Positions 1 through 11,409 of a stretch of DNA of 42,823 bases are shown one piece after another. Origin of the DNA: Echinostoma caproni (taxonomy: Eukaryota; Platyhelminthes; Trematoda; Plagiorchiida; Echinostomatidae); assembly GCA_900618425.1 (NCBI GenBank), contig UZAN01043232.1, positions 1-42,823 on the forward strand, given 5' to 3'. A model generated the notes under the pieces. It was given only the letters and a program-made list of their open reading frames with translations. It was not told the DNA's origin and ran no database searches. A program made the position numbers and the translations under genes. The number at the start of each line of letters is the position of its first letter. The stretch's first letter is position 1.

Positions 1-3000
1 GTTTTGTTCGAACCTCTCTCCTCTGAGGTAATGTCATGGGATGCAACGTGAGCTGTACATATGGACTTGGCATCCTCCTTCATTCTCAGCGTTGGTTCCA
101 CCGATTTCACTTGACGCCTGTATCCTTATGGAGTGTGATGTAATTTGAACTAGCTCGGTTGTTGCAGAGTGAAGCTTTGCACACAACACCTCAACGGAAC
201 GGTGAAGGTCGCCTCATTTTCCTTGTTCGTTCTCGCCGTTCTTTTATTCATCGATGGGTTGAAGGCATTGGATTGAAAATATCGACAATGTAGTTCTAAC
301 ATCCTTCATCCATCGAATCAAGATTGAAAGAAGACGTATATCTCGAGATGTTAACATCTCTTGACAACTATGTTTTTGTGGATTAAAATTATTGTTTGGT
401 GAATGACAAAGAGCACCAGACAACTGTTTGACAGTGTGCCGCCCTTTCCAAAAAGGAACCCTGAACCTTCAGGTTGAGGCCGACAATATCCGTAGAGAAT
501 TACTATTCCAATTTATAATGTTCCACTTTGTAATCACTTTCAAAAGGTATCAAAATTCGTAATACAAATACTGCAAACTAAGTTGCTTGTTGGATTCTTA
601 GCGAATCCGACAGTTTGGTTATCGTCACTTCGTTCACTTTCAGGTGTTTTTGTTGTTAAACGAACGAAATGCACAGACCATGCCAAACAATTCCCAACCG
701 CATTGGTTTAACACTTGGTTTCCGATGCACGACGGTATTATTCGTGACGGGCTCAATGGAATTCATGTATAACTTCGCCATGTCTGCAACCGTTGTACAG
801 TCTCGTGCGATCGAAACAAATGTATCCACCCGCTGTAAGGGAAGCGGTGGTCTCTCTCTCTCTCGGACTGCGGGAATTTACAGATTGTCTGTGCGTACGC
901 CCACAGGACGTTGCGGTACATAGGCCTGCGCGAAAAAGAAGTCAGCGGACGAGTCGACAAACTGAGTGCGGGTGTGGTGGTGGTGGTGCGGGGTATCTTG
1001 TGCTAAGGAGTGCCGGCCACTGTCGCGGAAATTGTTATACCGGTCCACAAAAGAAATCAGAAAGCAAACACACGAAACCACGGATAAAGCCAACGTTTTT
1101 CGATTATCCAGACAGACACAACAGCATTGCGGGAACATTTGTGATTACGGGGAAATGATTCAGATATTCTAACCGTTGTCATTCTCTATCACCTTGGCAA
1201 CATGCACCTTGGTATGGTGACCATGGCTATTTATAGCCCAATCTATTTAGACTATAGAGGGGAAATTATCTGGGTTTTAAATGGTGCAAACACCTGGTCC
1301 GTGTCACTTATTGGACAGTCTATAGTCAACTTTTTGTTCATATTACCTTTGTCGCAACAACACAAAGTTTTGTGGTATGCCGTAGAGAATTAACACTATG
1401 TACATTTATTACTTTATTCTAGACAGCAGCCAGTACGTGTTAATCGTAAATTGTTACCAAGTTGTAGATTACCGACAGGAGCATCTGAATTATGTGTACA
1501 TAGGTCGGAATTTTACTGGGGGAACCCTAAATCAAGTTACAATATCTAAATTGAAATTAATAAAAAAGGCATTTCACGTGGCTGTCGGTTCAAACTCCCA
1601 ACCCAAACGGTTCGGACACGGGCAGGGACATAAGCGTAGTGTACAAACTGCAGATAAAACTTGATGCAGACGAAGCGGTTGTATATCAGCACGTGTATTG
1701 CTTTGTGATATGTGCATTATCAAGTGGGAAATCGTCGACCGACCACGGGAGTAGGACTCACACAACTATGGGGTTTGTAGAAGCAGACGTTTTCAAAGAG
1801 CCTCAGTGTGACATGGCTGTGTTTTGCGGGATTGCTCAGATTTCAGTATTGGTACCTCTTTAATGGCTCTTGTGCCGTAACGCCTTAGCAGACTGAAATT
1901 CTTCGATAACTTAATCTGGATAGCTATACGCACGATATGGGCAGAGCACGGCTGCAGGCAGTAGAACGAAGTCCAATAAAGAAGCAGTATTAATCAACAA
2001 ATGGTAGTAATCGTGGTTCTAAAATCATACAGTAATAATGAAACAAAAAGTAACTTACAGCCAGGTGAGTAACCAAATTACAGTGCAGCAGTAACAGTCA
2101 GTGACAGCAATGGTAGGGACAAGGTATACTTGGCAGACAGTTAAGCAAAACAGTAGCGCGACAGTGAAATTCAAATTGGGAGAGGTTGCGGTACGGTATG
2201 GAAAAGGCTTATAATACACTTTAGTTCCGGAATAAAACCATAGAGAAGGAAAGTGGTGTAGTAAGTGCCAGCAAATCGGAACGCGGTACCCAAGGGCGGT
2301 TTTAATCGAAACTATACGTCTCAGAGGTCAGTAGTGAGATAAGGGATAAGCAAATCAATGGTGAGCGTGTGTTGTGGGCTATAGTGTATCAACGATGCGG
2401 TGGTCTGCGTTTCGAGCCCTGGTGGTGTTGGGACTCGCAGAACAAACGTTCAGAAAATTTTTGTCAGTAGGAAAATACAACCTAATGAATGGACATATCG
2501 TAATCACAACATTGATATAATATATACTATATTAGTAATATACATAATATTATATAAATTTCATGATCATCGATGCCATGGGATGCAAAACAATTAGGAA
2601 AATAAACGCTGAATGCTACTCATGAGTAGTCTAATGCAAACAGGGGAGGGAACGTCTAATTACGGATAGTAATTGATAGCTATTTACCAGTGGTTCATGC
2701 TACTTGGCCTTGGATAATCAAAGTAACGATAAATTCCATCGAACCCCCCCCCCGGCTAAATTTTGCTCTGGTCCTGATCTGTGCATCGCCACCGATACAG
2801 ACGCACAGGCACAGTTTTCAATCTATTAAAGTTGTTCTGCTTCGTGTTCTTTGTGATCAACGTGATTGCTCCTGGTTGTTTCCTAACGGAGTTTGCTTTT
2901 ATTCGAATGCGAAAAGTAACCATGGGGATAGAATATCCATTTTGTGCGTTCTAAAACGGGTTACTGTTTAACGGAAAGCATTGCAAGCTTTAGAAGTTAG

Positions 3001-3775
3001 ATTGATCGTCAAGTGAGGAATGAAATTTGAGGTTTAAAGCACATTCATGGGGCAGATTATCGTCAGAAACGGTCATGATTTAACATTTTTTTTCCAGAGC
3101 AAAAGAACACTTTTATTTGAATGTATTAAGATAATCAGCAAGATGAAAGTAGGTGAGCAGTGAATTCAACTTTTGTTTTGGTCGGTGAGCGAGGGTTTGA
3201 AAAAAACGACTGCTTAGAGTTATGATAACAGGGAAGAAAAGCTGGAAACAAAGTCAGTTAGAAAGGTCTCACACAGAACAGGAGTAAAATAAGTATACCG
3301 CAGGAGCCAGGACCAGCACGAAGATTACTTCTAGATAGGCTGGATGAAATCTTCAATTCAACAATCATACACAGGAAAATTTGGAAGTAACCGAAATGAA
3401 AATATGATCGAATTTCTCTGATGTGGACCTCTAAGAACATGCCACGTGTTTTTTCCCCGAATACTTTGGGTTCCGTTCGGTGTTCTTATGGTGATCCAGA
3501 CATACGTGACCGCATTCCAAGCACAACCAGGTACAGCTTCATGTCATCCAATCAAAGTTCATGAAGCTGGCTGGGAATTTATGTTGCATTGGTTTAGTGA
3601 CTTGAATAGTAAGTTATTGTCAACAGAATTAAAAAGGATTTTATCGCTCCTCCAAACGTAATCCATATCGGGAATAAGTAGTCACCGGTTTAAATGCTTA
3701 AGTAAATTTGTCTAATTGAGTTAACAATCGGTGAAATTTTCTCACTGCATCCACTTACAACCTTCGGACTCTATC
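1..3775. other. No convincing gene
   Basis: Open frames here are short (63-121 codons) and overlap on both strands, as expected by chance. 2395-2430 holds a T-arm-like GCGTTTCGAGCCC that may be a worn tRNA-like repeat. A consensus donor (CCAG|GTGAGT) lies at 2064 without a convincing exon. Confidence 0.5.
2744..2753. repeat. C10 homopolymer
   Basis: Ten C in a row. Its length is prone to sequencing error. Confidence 0.85.
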
Positions 3776-3942
3776 TTAGCGTATAAATCTCAGCTTATCT
3801 GGTTCATCCGGTCCACTCCGGATCTTAAAACCCTCAGTTTCGTCCTCATTTAATCGAACATCATATTCATCATCAAATACATGGACAAGAGCGGTCAGGA
3901 ATGATGTAAGTATAACTTTTGTAGTTTTGAGTTTATCTTTGG
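3776..3942 (-). CDS. Candidate last exon, minus strand
   Basis: After the acceptor TGTGTGCTCAG there are two bases, then 54 codons to a TAA. They read KDKLKTTKVILTSFLTALVH, then FDDEYDVRLNEDETEGFKI and SGPDEPDKLRFIR. The mix of an aliphatic helix followed by an acidic tail looks protein-like and the frame has no start Met, as expected for an internal or last exon. A frame this short is not significant on length alone. No family was recognised. Confidence 0.33.
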
Positions 3943-4345
3943 CTGAGCACACATGAACCCATCTAGATGTGGAAGCAAATAAATCATTGTTGACCCAGTG
4001 ATCAAATTTTTACAGCAACCATTTTTTGTTTGATAAGTCACTACTATATTTAGAAACTGTGAAACTTCGAATTTAAAAATCAGGGAGCTCTGCAGCGGGT
4101 CAGAATTAGATTTTCGCCAGCAGATTCACTAATTGGCAGACCACGAAGATAACGAGTAAAATAGTTGAAGTAAACGATAACAGAGTGAACAAGCTACCAA
4201 ACGTAAGTTCCGAGCACAGGAGGTATAAGAAACATAAATCGCAAAATTCATTCAGCCGGGGCATTAGCGGCTGCAAAACTGAGACTGGACAGTTCTTATT
4301 ACAATAGTGGATACAGTTATCTTGCTAGGAGCGGTTCGACTAAAG

Positions 4346-4375
4346 GTGTGTGTGTGTGTGTGTGTATGTGTGTGT
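4346..4375. repeat. (GT)n microsatellite
   Basis: About 15 GT units, interrupted once by AT. Confidence 0.95.
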
Positions 4376-4463
4376 TGATCGACACTCCAAACGGTGACGC
4401 ATATCTAAATTCTCCGAAAGATACGATAAACTAGGATGACCAGAGCACTCTCCTCCTCGTAGC

Positions 4464-5424
4464 CATGACTACATAGCTGGACAACAGGTAACAATCATCG
4501 TACCACGAAGATTCCAAACTGGTGATCTATTAGTTTCATGTCAGATTTCATGATTGTCAGTTGCGCAAAGCGAGGAAAATCATCCAACCATATTGCAAAA
4601 AGAGGTTAGATGGGAAAATCTGCACGTGGGGTTATGGATGAGAACGAAATCAGTGTGAAACGCACGAGCGATCACAAAGTATACCAATGGATCAGTAAGT
4701 AAGAGACTGTTTTCTAGTATTTCTCAAACTTTCACACTATCTAGAGTATCAAGCTTGGATTAGCCCATTCGATTGTTTAGAGGCACCAAAATCTCTTGAT
4801 GGTCTCGGATACGGGTTTCACTCCTTGGGAGATCGTTAATTGATACTCTAGCCTATTTATGACCTATCTTGTGGTTGAACAAGGAGCTGCACACGAGGAA
4901 GGTAAGCATATTACCAACTCGACCAACGGGCAGTGCATTGAGCTTTTCATCATTTTGCTTATACTTAATGTAGCATAACTCATATTTGAAATCTTAATAC
5001 AGCAGCCATATCTCACGCAACACAGTGCTAAGACTTAAGGTTTAAGACTCGGTTAGAAATCACAATAACTGCGGGAACCACTGTAGAGTGCGTGAATTGT
5101 GTCTGGCTCTGTAACTGCCTTTCTCTAGTTTAACTACTTGTAAGTAGTATAAACATATTTGGAAATACAAGAGAATAGTCTAGCTCATCCTGATCAATTA
5201 GCGTACATTGCCATCGTTCGTTCGTTTCACATTGTGATTTCGTTCTTATTCGTAACCCCACGTTCCACTTTTCTCATCTGATCCCTTTTTACAACATGAT
5301 TGGATAATTTTCTTTGCTTTGCGCAACTGACAATCACGAAATCTGATATGAAGTTAATAGATCAGTCGTTTGGAATCGTCATGGTACGATGGTTGTCACC
5401 TGTTGCATAGCCCTGTGGTCATGG
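4464..5424. repeat. Inverted repeat 1: arms of about 215 bp around a 0.5-kb spacer
   Basis: The left arm 4464-4680 and the reverse complement of the right arm 5205-5424 align along their length at roughly 80 percent. The longest exact shared stretch is GATTGTCAGTTGCGCAAAGC, with other shared blocks such as GATTCCAAAC, TGATCTATTA and ACGTGGGGTTA. They are either two old insertions of one unnamed family in opposite orientation, or the terminal arms of a foldback element. The spacer shows no transposase. Confidence 0.7.
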
Positions 5425-5587
5425 TAACTGTGATGCTTCTACCTCTGCTGTTGCCACCTGACGATGCGGAACGAATTTTGATGTGTTTTGGGGCACTTTG
5501 GAATTGACTTTGTTTGATTGGCTACAATCTCTGGTAATTGTCTTCTTACATTCGATGTTTAATCAGGCCGGTTTATGCTCTCCTATA

Positions 5588-5665
5588 CTTTCAAGTCAAG
5601 TCAAGTAAAGCTTTATATACCCAATAGGATGAATTCGTAAAGCTTTACTTTACTTTACTTGAAAG
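5588..5665. repeat. Near-perfect 28-bp hairpin with a 22-nt loop
   Basis: The left arm 5588-5615 starts CTTTCAAGTCAAGTC and ends TAAAGCTTTA. The right arm 5638-5665 is its reverse complement with only two mismatches. The loop is 5616-5637. The repeated AAGTC/AAGTA units suggest a simple-sequence origin or the tip of an inverted-repeat element. It lies between the two large inverted repeats. Confidence 0.75.
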
Positions 5666-5884
5666 CATCGGAGAACCATCTCATGGTTTGTACTACATAA
5701 CTTGCCTAAAATGTGCAAGTGAAATAATATATAACCATATATGAAGAGAAAATGGACCGTTTATCTTTGAGTAAAGTGCAAATATTTGGCAGTCCCTTAA
5801 AAGTATAACGTAAAATGGCTGTATGCGTTCGTGTGATTGCTTTGTCAAGCGTCTTTTCAGTAGATCACCACTTCAAAATCCCTT

Positions 5885-6735
5885 GAACTGGGCCTGAATG
5901 ACCATGATTGCTTTGGGTAATGTGGGCTTTTCTATCATTTTTTTCTCAATGAAACGCTCCCGGCATGCATTAATCAGTAGTAGTAGCAGTAGTAGTAGTA
6001 GTAGTAGTAGTAGTAGTCATTAAATATCTGAGGCCTTTCTTTCGAGCTCCATGTTGGTTTGTGAAAGGTCGGATGACATAACTCTCCATTTGGTCCCAAT
6101 CTGAGGTTAAATTTGAGTAAATTTAATGCATTCTGATCTTGTTCCGGTCCTAAAAGCAATTCGAGTTTGTCGATTTAATTCGCGACGGAGACGGTAAAGA
6201 CCGGACATTGCCCTCGCTAGACAAGCAATCAATTGTGCAAAAGTACCGCCCTTTAATACGGTGTCATAAATCTACCAGTAAATTGATGAGGAAAACACAC
6301 ATTGGAATTCCAACTACAAATTTGAAGGGACTGTTAAAGCGATGACCATTTATTATAATTCCCTTCAATAGTACAGTTCAATTTCATCCGTCAATCAGTT
6401 AAACGACCAAAACAGAAGATCAGAATGCATTTAATCTATTCAGATTTAACCTCAAAACGAGACCAAATAGAGAGTTATACCGTTCAATTTTTCACACATC
6501 AACATGGAACGGTTAATATACCCATCCAAAATTTCGCGCCAATCAAATCCGAACTAATGTTAGCACAATGTCTGGTCTTTAGAGCTCGATAGGTCTACTC
6601 CAAGTATTTAAAGAAGGAATAACTAAGAGGCATCAAATCCACACTACTGAATAACGGATACCGGAAGTGTTTTATTGAGGAAAACAACACAGAAAAGTCC
6701 ACATTATCCAAAGCAGTCATGGCCAATTTAGTTAT
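5885..6735. repeat. Inverted repeat 2: two opposed copies of one repeat family
   Basis: Plus-strand 5885-6160 matches the reverse complement of 6395-6735. The shared blocks, in order, are ATGATTGCTTTGG/ATGACTGCTTTGG, AATGTGGGCTTTTCT/AATGTGGACTTTTCT, CATAACTCTCCATTTGGTC/TATAACTCTCTATTTGGTC, GAGGTTAAAT and TTAAATGCATTCTGATCTT. The right copy holds an extra stretch of roughly 100 bp, and the left copy holds an (AGT)n expansion. The spacer is about 235 bp. No coding domain was recognised. Confidence 0.7.
5976..6017. repeat. (AGT)n microsatellite within inverted repeat 2
   Basis: About 14 AGT units with one AGC. It sits inside the left copy of inverted repeat 2 and is absent from the right copy, so it expanded after the copies separated. 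Confidence 0.95.
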
Positions 6736-7589
6736 GGTTATTGGGATGAAACACTTCACTCGTCGTAGCCATTTATCTAACAATAATTTATCTGGAATCA
6801 ATAAACTAACTCCATAAGGATGTATATTTACATCAGCAATGTAGAACACAATTTTGGATTTGAATTTACACAGACTTTCGCATGGATAGATGCCCTTATT
6901 TCTGTTAAAAATTATGCATCATCTCATTGAAAGAAAGAGATAATACGAGTAGAGCAGTTAACCTTCAAGGCCGGTTTGTGAGGATTCTAGCGAGACAGGG
7001 AACTATAAAATTTCTGAAGAGGTTAATGTGAGAGGGTAATAAAAGATATGTACAACGGGTGAATGAATGAGAGCGGCATTTGAATAGATCGGCATGCNAA
7101 CGGGTGAGTGGAGTCAGAGAGTATTTTTTGTGATATGTTTCTCATGCTGAAAAAGTAGCCCACTCAGTTTTTTTAGATAGATCATCAAGCGGTATTGAAG
7201 ACATACTTCTGATAATCAACAAATCGTGACGAAGAATTATGAAGTCCTTCTTATATAGTCCTGCGAAAAAGACCGGGAAACTAAAGAAGAATAGAAAAAC
7301 ATTGATAAACAAAAAGCGAAATGAAGTACGGTTTGGCGTTGAACTGACTAAGTCCTCGAAGTTTCTCTACACAGTTGTAAATATGGGATGACCGGTTTAG
7401 GTTGTATCAATAGTAATTGCTAAACACTCCACGGAATCTACTCCAGTTGGAGGATCTGTGTTGATGACCGAGGGGTCACGAAATAAATACACCAAGATAA
7501 TGTAAAAGTGCATTTGAAGCACTTGGATACATCAAACGAACGGAAAATTCATGGATGTGCGATGGGTTGTTAAGGAAATTTTGAAGGTT

Positions 7590-8710
7590 CTCAGGCAGAG
7601 AAATGTCTTGGCAAAGGGCTACTCCGTCAACGTATTCAAATAATTAGGCTAAGGAACTCGTTGGAAGGTCACTAATGTAGGCGGAAAACAAGAACAGAGA
7701 AATTACAGCTCTCTCGAGCACTCCCGGATTGTTCTCGAGCGATTTGGATGTTTTCGTATCCAGCCGAGTATGCTGAGTTCTGTTTGTGAAGTAGTCAACG
7801 AGCCAAGATATTAAGTGCTTGGAACAACCAAATGATTCCACTTCAAGAAGGAGGAAGGAACGCGAAAAGTTATCTGACCATTGACGTGCTCTGGGATTTA
7901 TAGAAGTGTTCCTTGTGTTTCCTTAATGTTTTGAGTTTCGAAGGGGCCACACGACCATTGGAGAGGGTTTACAATTGATAACAGATGTCAGAGATGGAAT
8001 TGATTATATTGACAAAAACAATAACATTGTTGTTCAATGAAAACTCAAAGAAAAAACCGCGAAGCTGCATGGAATAGGGTTCTTTGAAGGAGACGAATAC
8101 ATATGTGGTGTGTTACGAAGATGGATTTTGATTTGGTTATTTTACATAAAAAATGAAAGATGGAACGGGAATATATATCTTAGGCCTTAGATAAATTAAA
8201 CCATGATCACTAGTCTAGTTGGATGCAAGTAGATCAAAGGAGGAAAATTCGGGGTAATTTGTAATAATTCTGACTAAAAAGAAGTTGCCTCTAGTCAGTA
8301 AAACGCATAAATCAGTCAGATCAAAAACAGTGCGAGGCCGGGTTGAGACATGGTTAAAATCACACAAAAAGCAGGCTTTTCTCTAACAGTGGGAAAACAA
8401 AAAGTAAAATGAGTCCAATAAATTCAGGATAGTGTTTTGTGTATAAAACTGAGCAATGAATAGGTTTTTTATGAAGGTAATTCTATGTAGGTAGAATTTA
8501 GGGTGTCACTGAAGAGATGGACAATCAGTACCGTTACTGGAGTACGAGTAGGTAACACCTGACTTGCCACACAACGAAGTGTTGATGTAGGTAACCACAC
8601 CAACGCCGATTTTATTATCATAGGAAACTCTGTCCTGCCGATACAAGTTAAATCCACCAACGCAAGAGCAACATGCATTTTCAACCAAGATTGTTGTACT
8701 CAAATTTCAC
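7590..8710 (-). mobile_element. Decayed non-LTR retrotransposon (AP-endonuclease + RT)
   Basis: On the minus strand, an endonuclease piece at about 8703-8506 reads GGFNLYRQDRVSYDN, then IGVGVVTYIN, the usual GYxxYRxDR...GGGVAxYI block of AP-like endonucleases. About 0.7 kb further on, in the correct order, comes the RT palm at about 7841-7644: SWLVDYFTNRTQHTRLDTKT, then NPGVLERAVISLFLFSAYIS with DLP. A motif C relic reads FEYVDGVALC (about 7630-7600). The usual FADD/YADD is changed to YVDG, so the second catalytic Asp is lost. The layout is that of a CR1/jockey-type LINE. Stops and frameshifts lie between the blocks, so this is an old dead copy. Confidence 0.75.
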
Positions 8711-8954
8711 AAGGATAAACATGAATCTGAGAAAGGAGAACAGGTGATAAATCCTAGATTTTCGTGAACAAGGAACGTATATTCGCAGTAGTAGTATTGA
8801 TGGGACGGACATTTTGGACGGAGGGATGCAATTAAGGGCAACTTGCCACCCGACCCGGTTCTGTTTTTGTGCAAATTTTGAAATCCCAGCGAATTAAGTG
8901 TAGGTGAATCGGTTCGTGGGTTAAATTAATAAGAGTGATAAATAGGAGTAATTC

Positions 8955-9115
8955 GAATCTCGTTTACCGGTAAACACAGGCCTTAATAAGGACAAAAATC
9001 CTTCAGTTAGGGTATGCTTAAAAGCGATCTCAAGTGAGTCGGATTTTTGTATAGAACAGGCNGAATCTCGTTTACCGGTAAACACAGGCCTTAATAATGA
9101 CAAAAATACTTCAGT
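8955..9115. repeat. 53-bp direct duplication around a transplanted 50-bp segment and an ambiguous base
   Basis: 8955-9007 and 9063-9115 are the same 53 bp with two differences, and each contains the palindrome GTTTACCGGTAAAC. Between them lies 9012-9061, which is identical over 50 bp to 11245-11294, followed by a single N at 9062. The N at the junction makes an assembly join likely, but a real insertion with a long target duplication is not excluded. Confidence 0.8.
9062..9062. other. Ambiguous base at a duplication junction
   Basis: A single N sits exactly between a 50-bp segment found elsewhere and a 53-bp direct duplicate. Other isolated Ns are at 7098, 13165-13166, 27441 and 36848. They mark assembly joins or low-quality bases. 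Confidence 0.9.
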
Positions 9116-11067
9116 CCGGTTAGTTGTCACAACAATGGATTGTAGAGCAGCCAGTGAAAGAATGCGCCAGGGACGAGGTGCACTGAAGTTCCCCAACAGA
9201 ATGCCAGCATCCTTGCTTACATTTTAAACAAATGTGATGCCATATCGGTTGTGTAACGTGGCTTTTTTTGTGGGTTTTGAAAATGTTCCGTTTTTTTCAT
9301 TTGGCCATGGAGGTCTTTGATAATATTGGATCTAATGCCAAACCCATGGCTAATTCATCTTTCTATCTGTCCCGTGGTGCCATGAAACGGAAAAGTATGA
9401 TGTGTTTGCATAACTGAAGAATTCACTTGAATTCATTTACCGCTAGTCCAACACATTTCTCCGGAGTTTCTTGCTGATTTCGGACAAATTCGACGGTCTG
9501 CAGAAGTGATCAATTGGTAAATAGTGAGAAAACATTCATTGAAAGCATTGGTTCATTGGCTACATTGATGGGTGTGACGAACTTGACAGAACCGAAGGAG
9601 TCTCGCAAACCGAATCTGGCGATTTATCTCCTGACTGGTCGCGGTCAATTCTGGCATTGTGATCCCAAATGGCCCGAGTTTTAGAGATGAACGAAGCGAT
9701 TATAACATTGTGTTTAAGTTGTCTCATGGCCTAATGTATTCTCTACAATTGATTAGAAGTTTTATCTTTCTCTCCGTTGTGCGATATAAACTTGTTATTG
9801 CCTCCGAGTTTTTCGTTCATCTTGGTGATGTATTCCGTTAATAAAGATTATAACCCCTTTATAAGGCCTTTAGATCACATTGTCCCTGTTGCTTTTCTAG
9901 TGTTTCAGCTTCTCCAAAATACTCCAATTGTAGAAGTCGCCCCTTGGACATTTCTTCAGAAACTATGTCATGACTGAGTTGGATTTAAGCTTCTGAGCCA
10001 CGAACTAAGACGATAGTGTCCAATATACTCATAAACGCTATCGAAGGCATTTACCAGCTCTTATTGTCAAGTTGTATAATTTGGAATACAAAATTTCAGT
10101 CATAAAGATAATATTTACGGTGTCGTCCTATCCAAACTTACAAACAGGATATAATGGATATTCTGTTCCCAAATGCATAGAATTTCTTTACAAGGCTCTA
10201 CAACCGATGCTTGTCTGTTTCACTTGACCTCTTCATTATCCGATTGTTGAGATTCAATGGGTTTAACATTCGCCAAATTTGTTCTGCCTCATTATCTTAT
10301 AAGTGATGTTTTGCTGCCGACAAGGTCCACAGCTGCTGGTTCACAAAGAACTGCTACGATCAGTCCATAATGAGTTTTTGGCTTTAGTGATTATTTGGTG
10401 ATTTAACTAAGATCCCAGTGAAGAATGGCTCAGTTACGTTTCAGAACTACTCATCGAAGGAATACTTTATTGAGCAGAATGCCGGAAATATAGCGCCTTG
10501 GGGTGATAAAAGCAACTACTTACCTTGAACCGACCACCTAATCTCTTGCAAAAGTATCATTGGGCCGGTTTAAGAATAGTATCACTGAAGGTGCAGGTTC
10601 ACCTAGGAGTTCCGTTCCGTTGAGTGGTACAGGGATCTGCATGATCAAGCCATATCTAGCCATAAAACAGGTTTCTGAAACTGGTTTACACTTTCGTTCT
10701 TTGATTCTTCTCCGTATCCATAATTAACAGCATCTTATCACAAGCCTGTTGCTTTTCTGTAGAAAAATTAATTGCTTGATTTTTGTATTTATTATCAACA
10801 ATTGGACTTTTGTGTCCGCTTTTGCGTTGTTTAAACAGTGTCACTATTAGCTGTTCGATAAGAGTGACCAAAATATTCCATGTGTTAAAATAAATTTTAC
10901 GCTGAATTAATCATTGGGTCAAACAGTTAACATACTCCTCAACCCGCATAACAATGTTTGGTGTGATCTGCCAAGGAGTTTTATCTCACATCAAAGTCGA
11001 ACAGGAGGATCCTGGTTTTTGTATTCCAATGTTTTGTTATTCATGTTGCTTGACAACCGTTAGAAAC

Positions 11068-11110
11068 ATGGTGGACGGGTGGACGGACGAACGGACAGAT
11101 GGAGGGATGG
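11068..11110. repeat. Degenerate GGAC/GGAT tandem tract
   Basis: A purine-rich run of GGAC, GGAT and GGGT tetramers, a simple-sequence expansion without coding potential. Confidence 0.7.
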
Positions 11111-11238
11111 GTGAATTGACGGACCGTTAGATTACCAGGGTTAGTTCAGACGAGAAGGTGATTGCGTGTGAATGCGGGTTAACATTTGACCCGGATTATT
11201 AACCGCATTGTCTATATAAAAGGAAGGAATGTTAAACC

Positions 11239-11294
11239 GTTAGAGTATGCTTAAAAGCGATCTCAAGTGAGTCGGATTTTTGTATAGAACAGGC
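11239..11294. repeat. Distant copy of the 50-bp segment at 9.01 kb
   Basis: 11245-11294 is identical to 9012-9061, and with the preceding GTTAG[A/G] the match is 55 of 56. The two sites are 2.2 kb apart in the same orientation and otherwise unrelated. All other repeats in the window are strongly diverged, so exact identity is unusual. Confidence 0.85.
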
Positions 11295-11399
11295 TCGCAC
11301 TCCAACCGATAGATCACGTTACTAATAAATTTGTGCCGTTATATTTTATTTAACATGCAGCTGTATAGTCGAACTCTATTAAATCAGGTGCTGTCTGGA

Positions 11400-11409
11400 G
11401 GGGGGGGGG
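11400..11409. repeat. G10 homopolymer
   Basis: Ten G in a row. Its length is prone to sequencing error. Confidence 0.85.

Noticed and set aside
793..1158. 121-codon plus-strand frame with overlapping minus-strand frames
   Set aside because: It has low-complexity Gly/Val-rich GTGGTGGTGG coding, no splice context and equally open frames on the other strand.
3423..3616. Two alternative plus-strand exons ending at CCAG|GTACAG or AATA|GTAAGT
   Set aside because: Different frames are open over the same DNA, and neither has an acceptor or family match.
3780..3900. GAGGACGAAACTGAGGG on the minus strand as a hammerhead 3' core
   Set aside because: No CTGANGA box lies at the right distance upstream; the nearest is TTGATGA with no stem II. 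The same DNA is better read as a coding exon.
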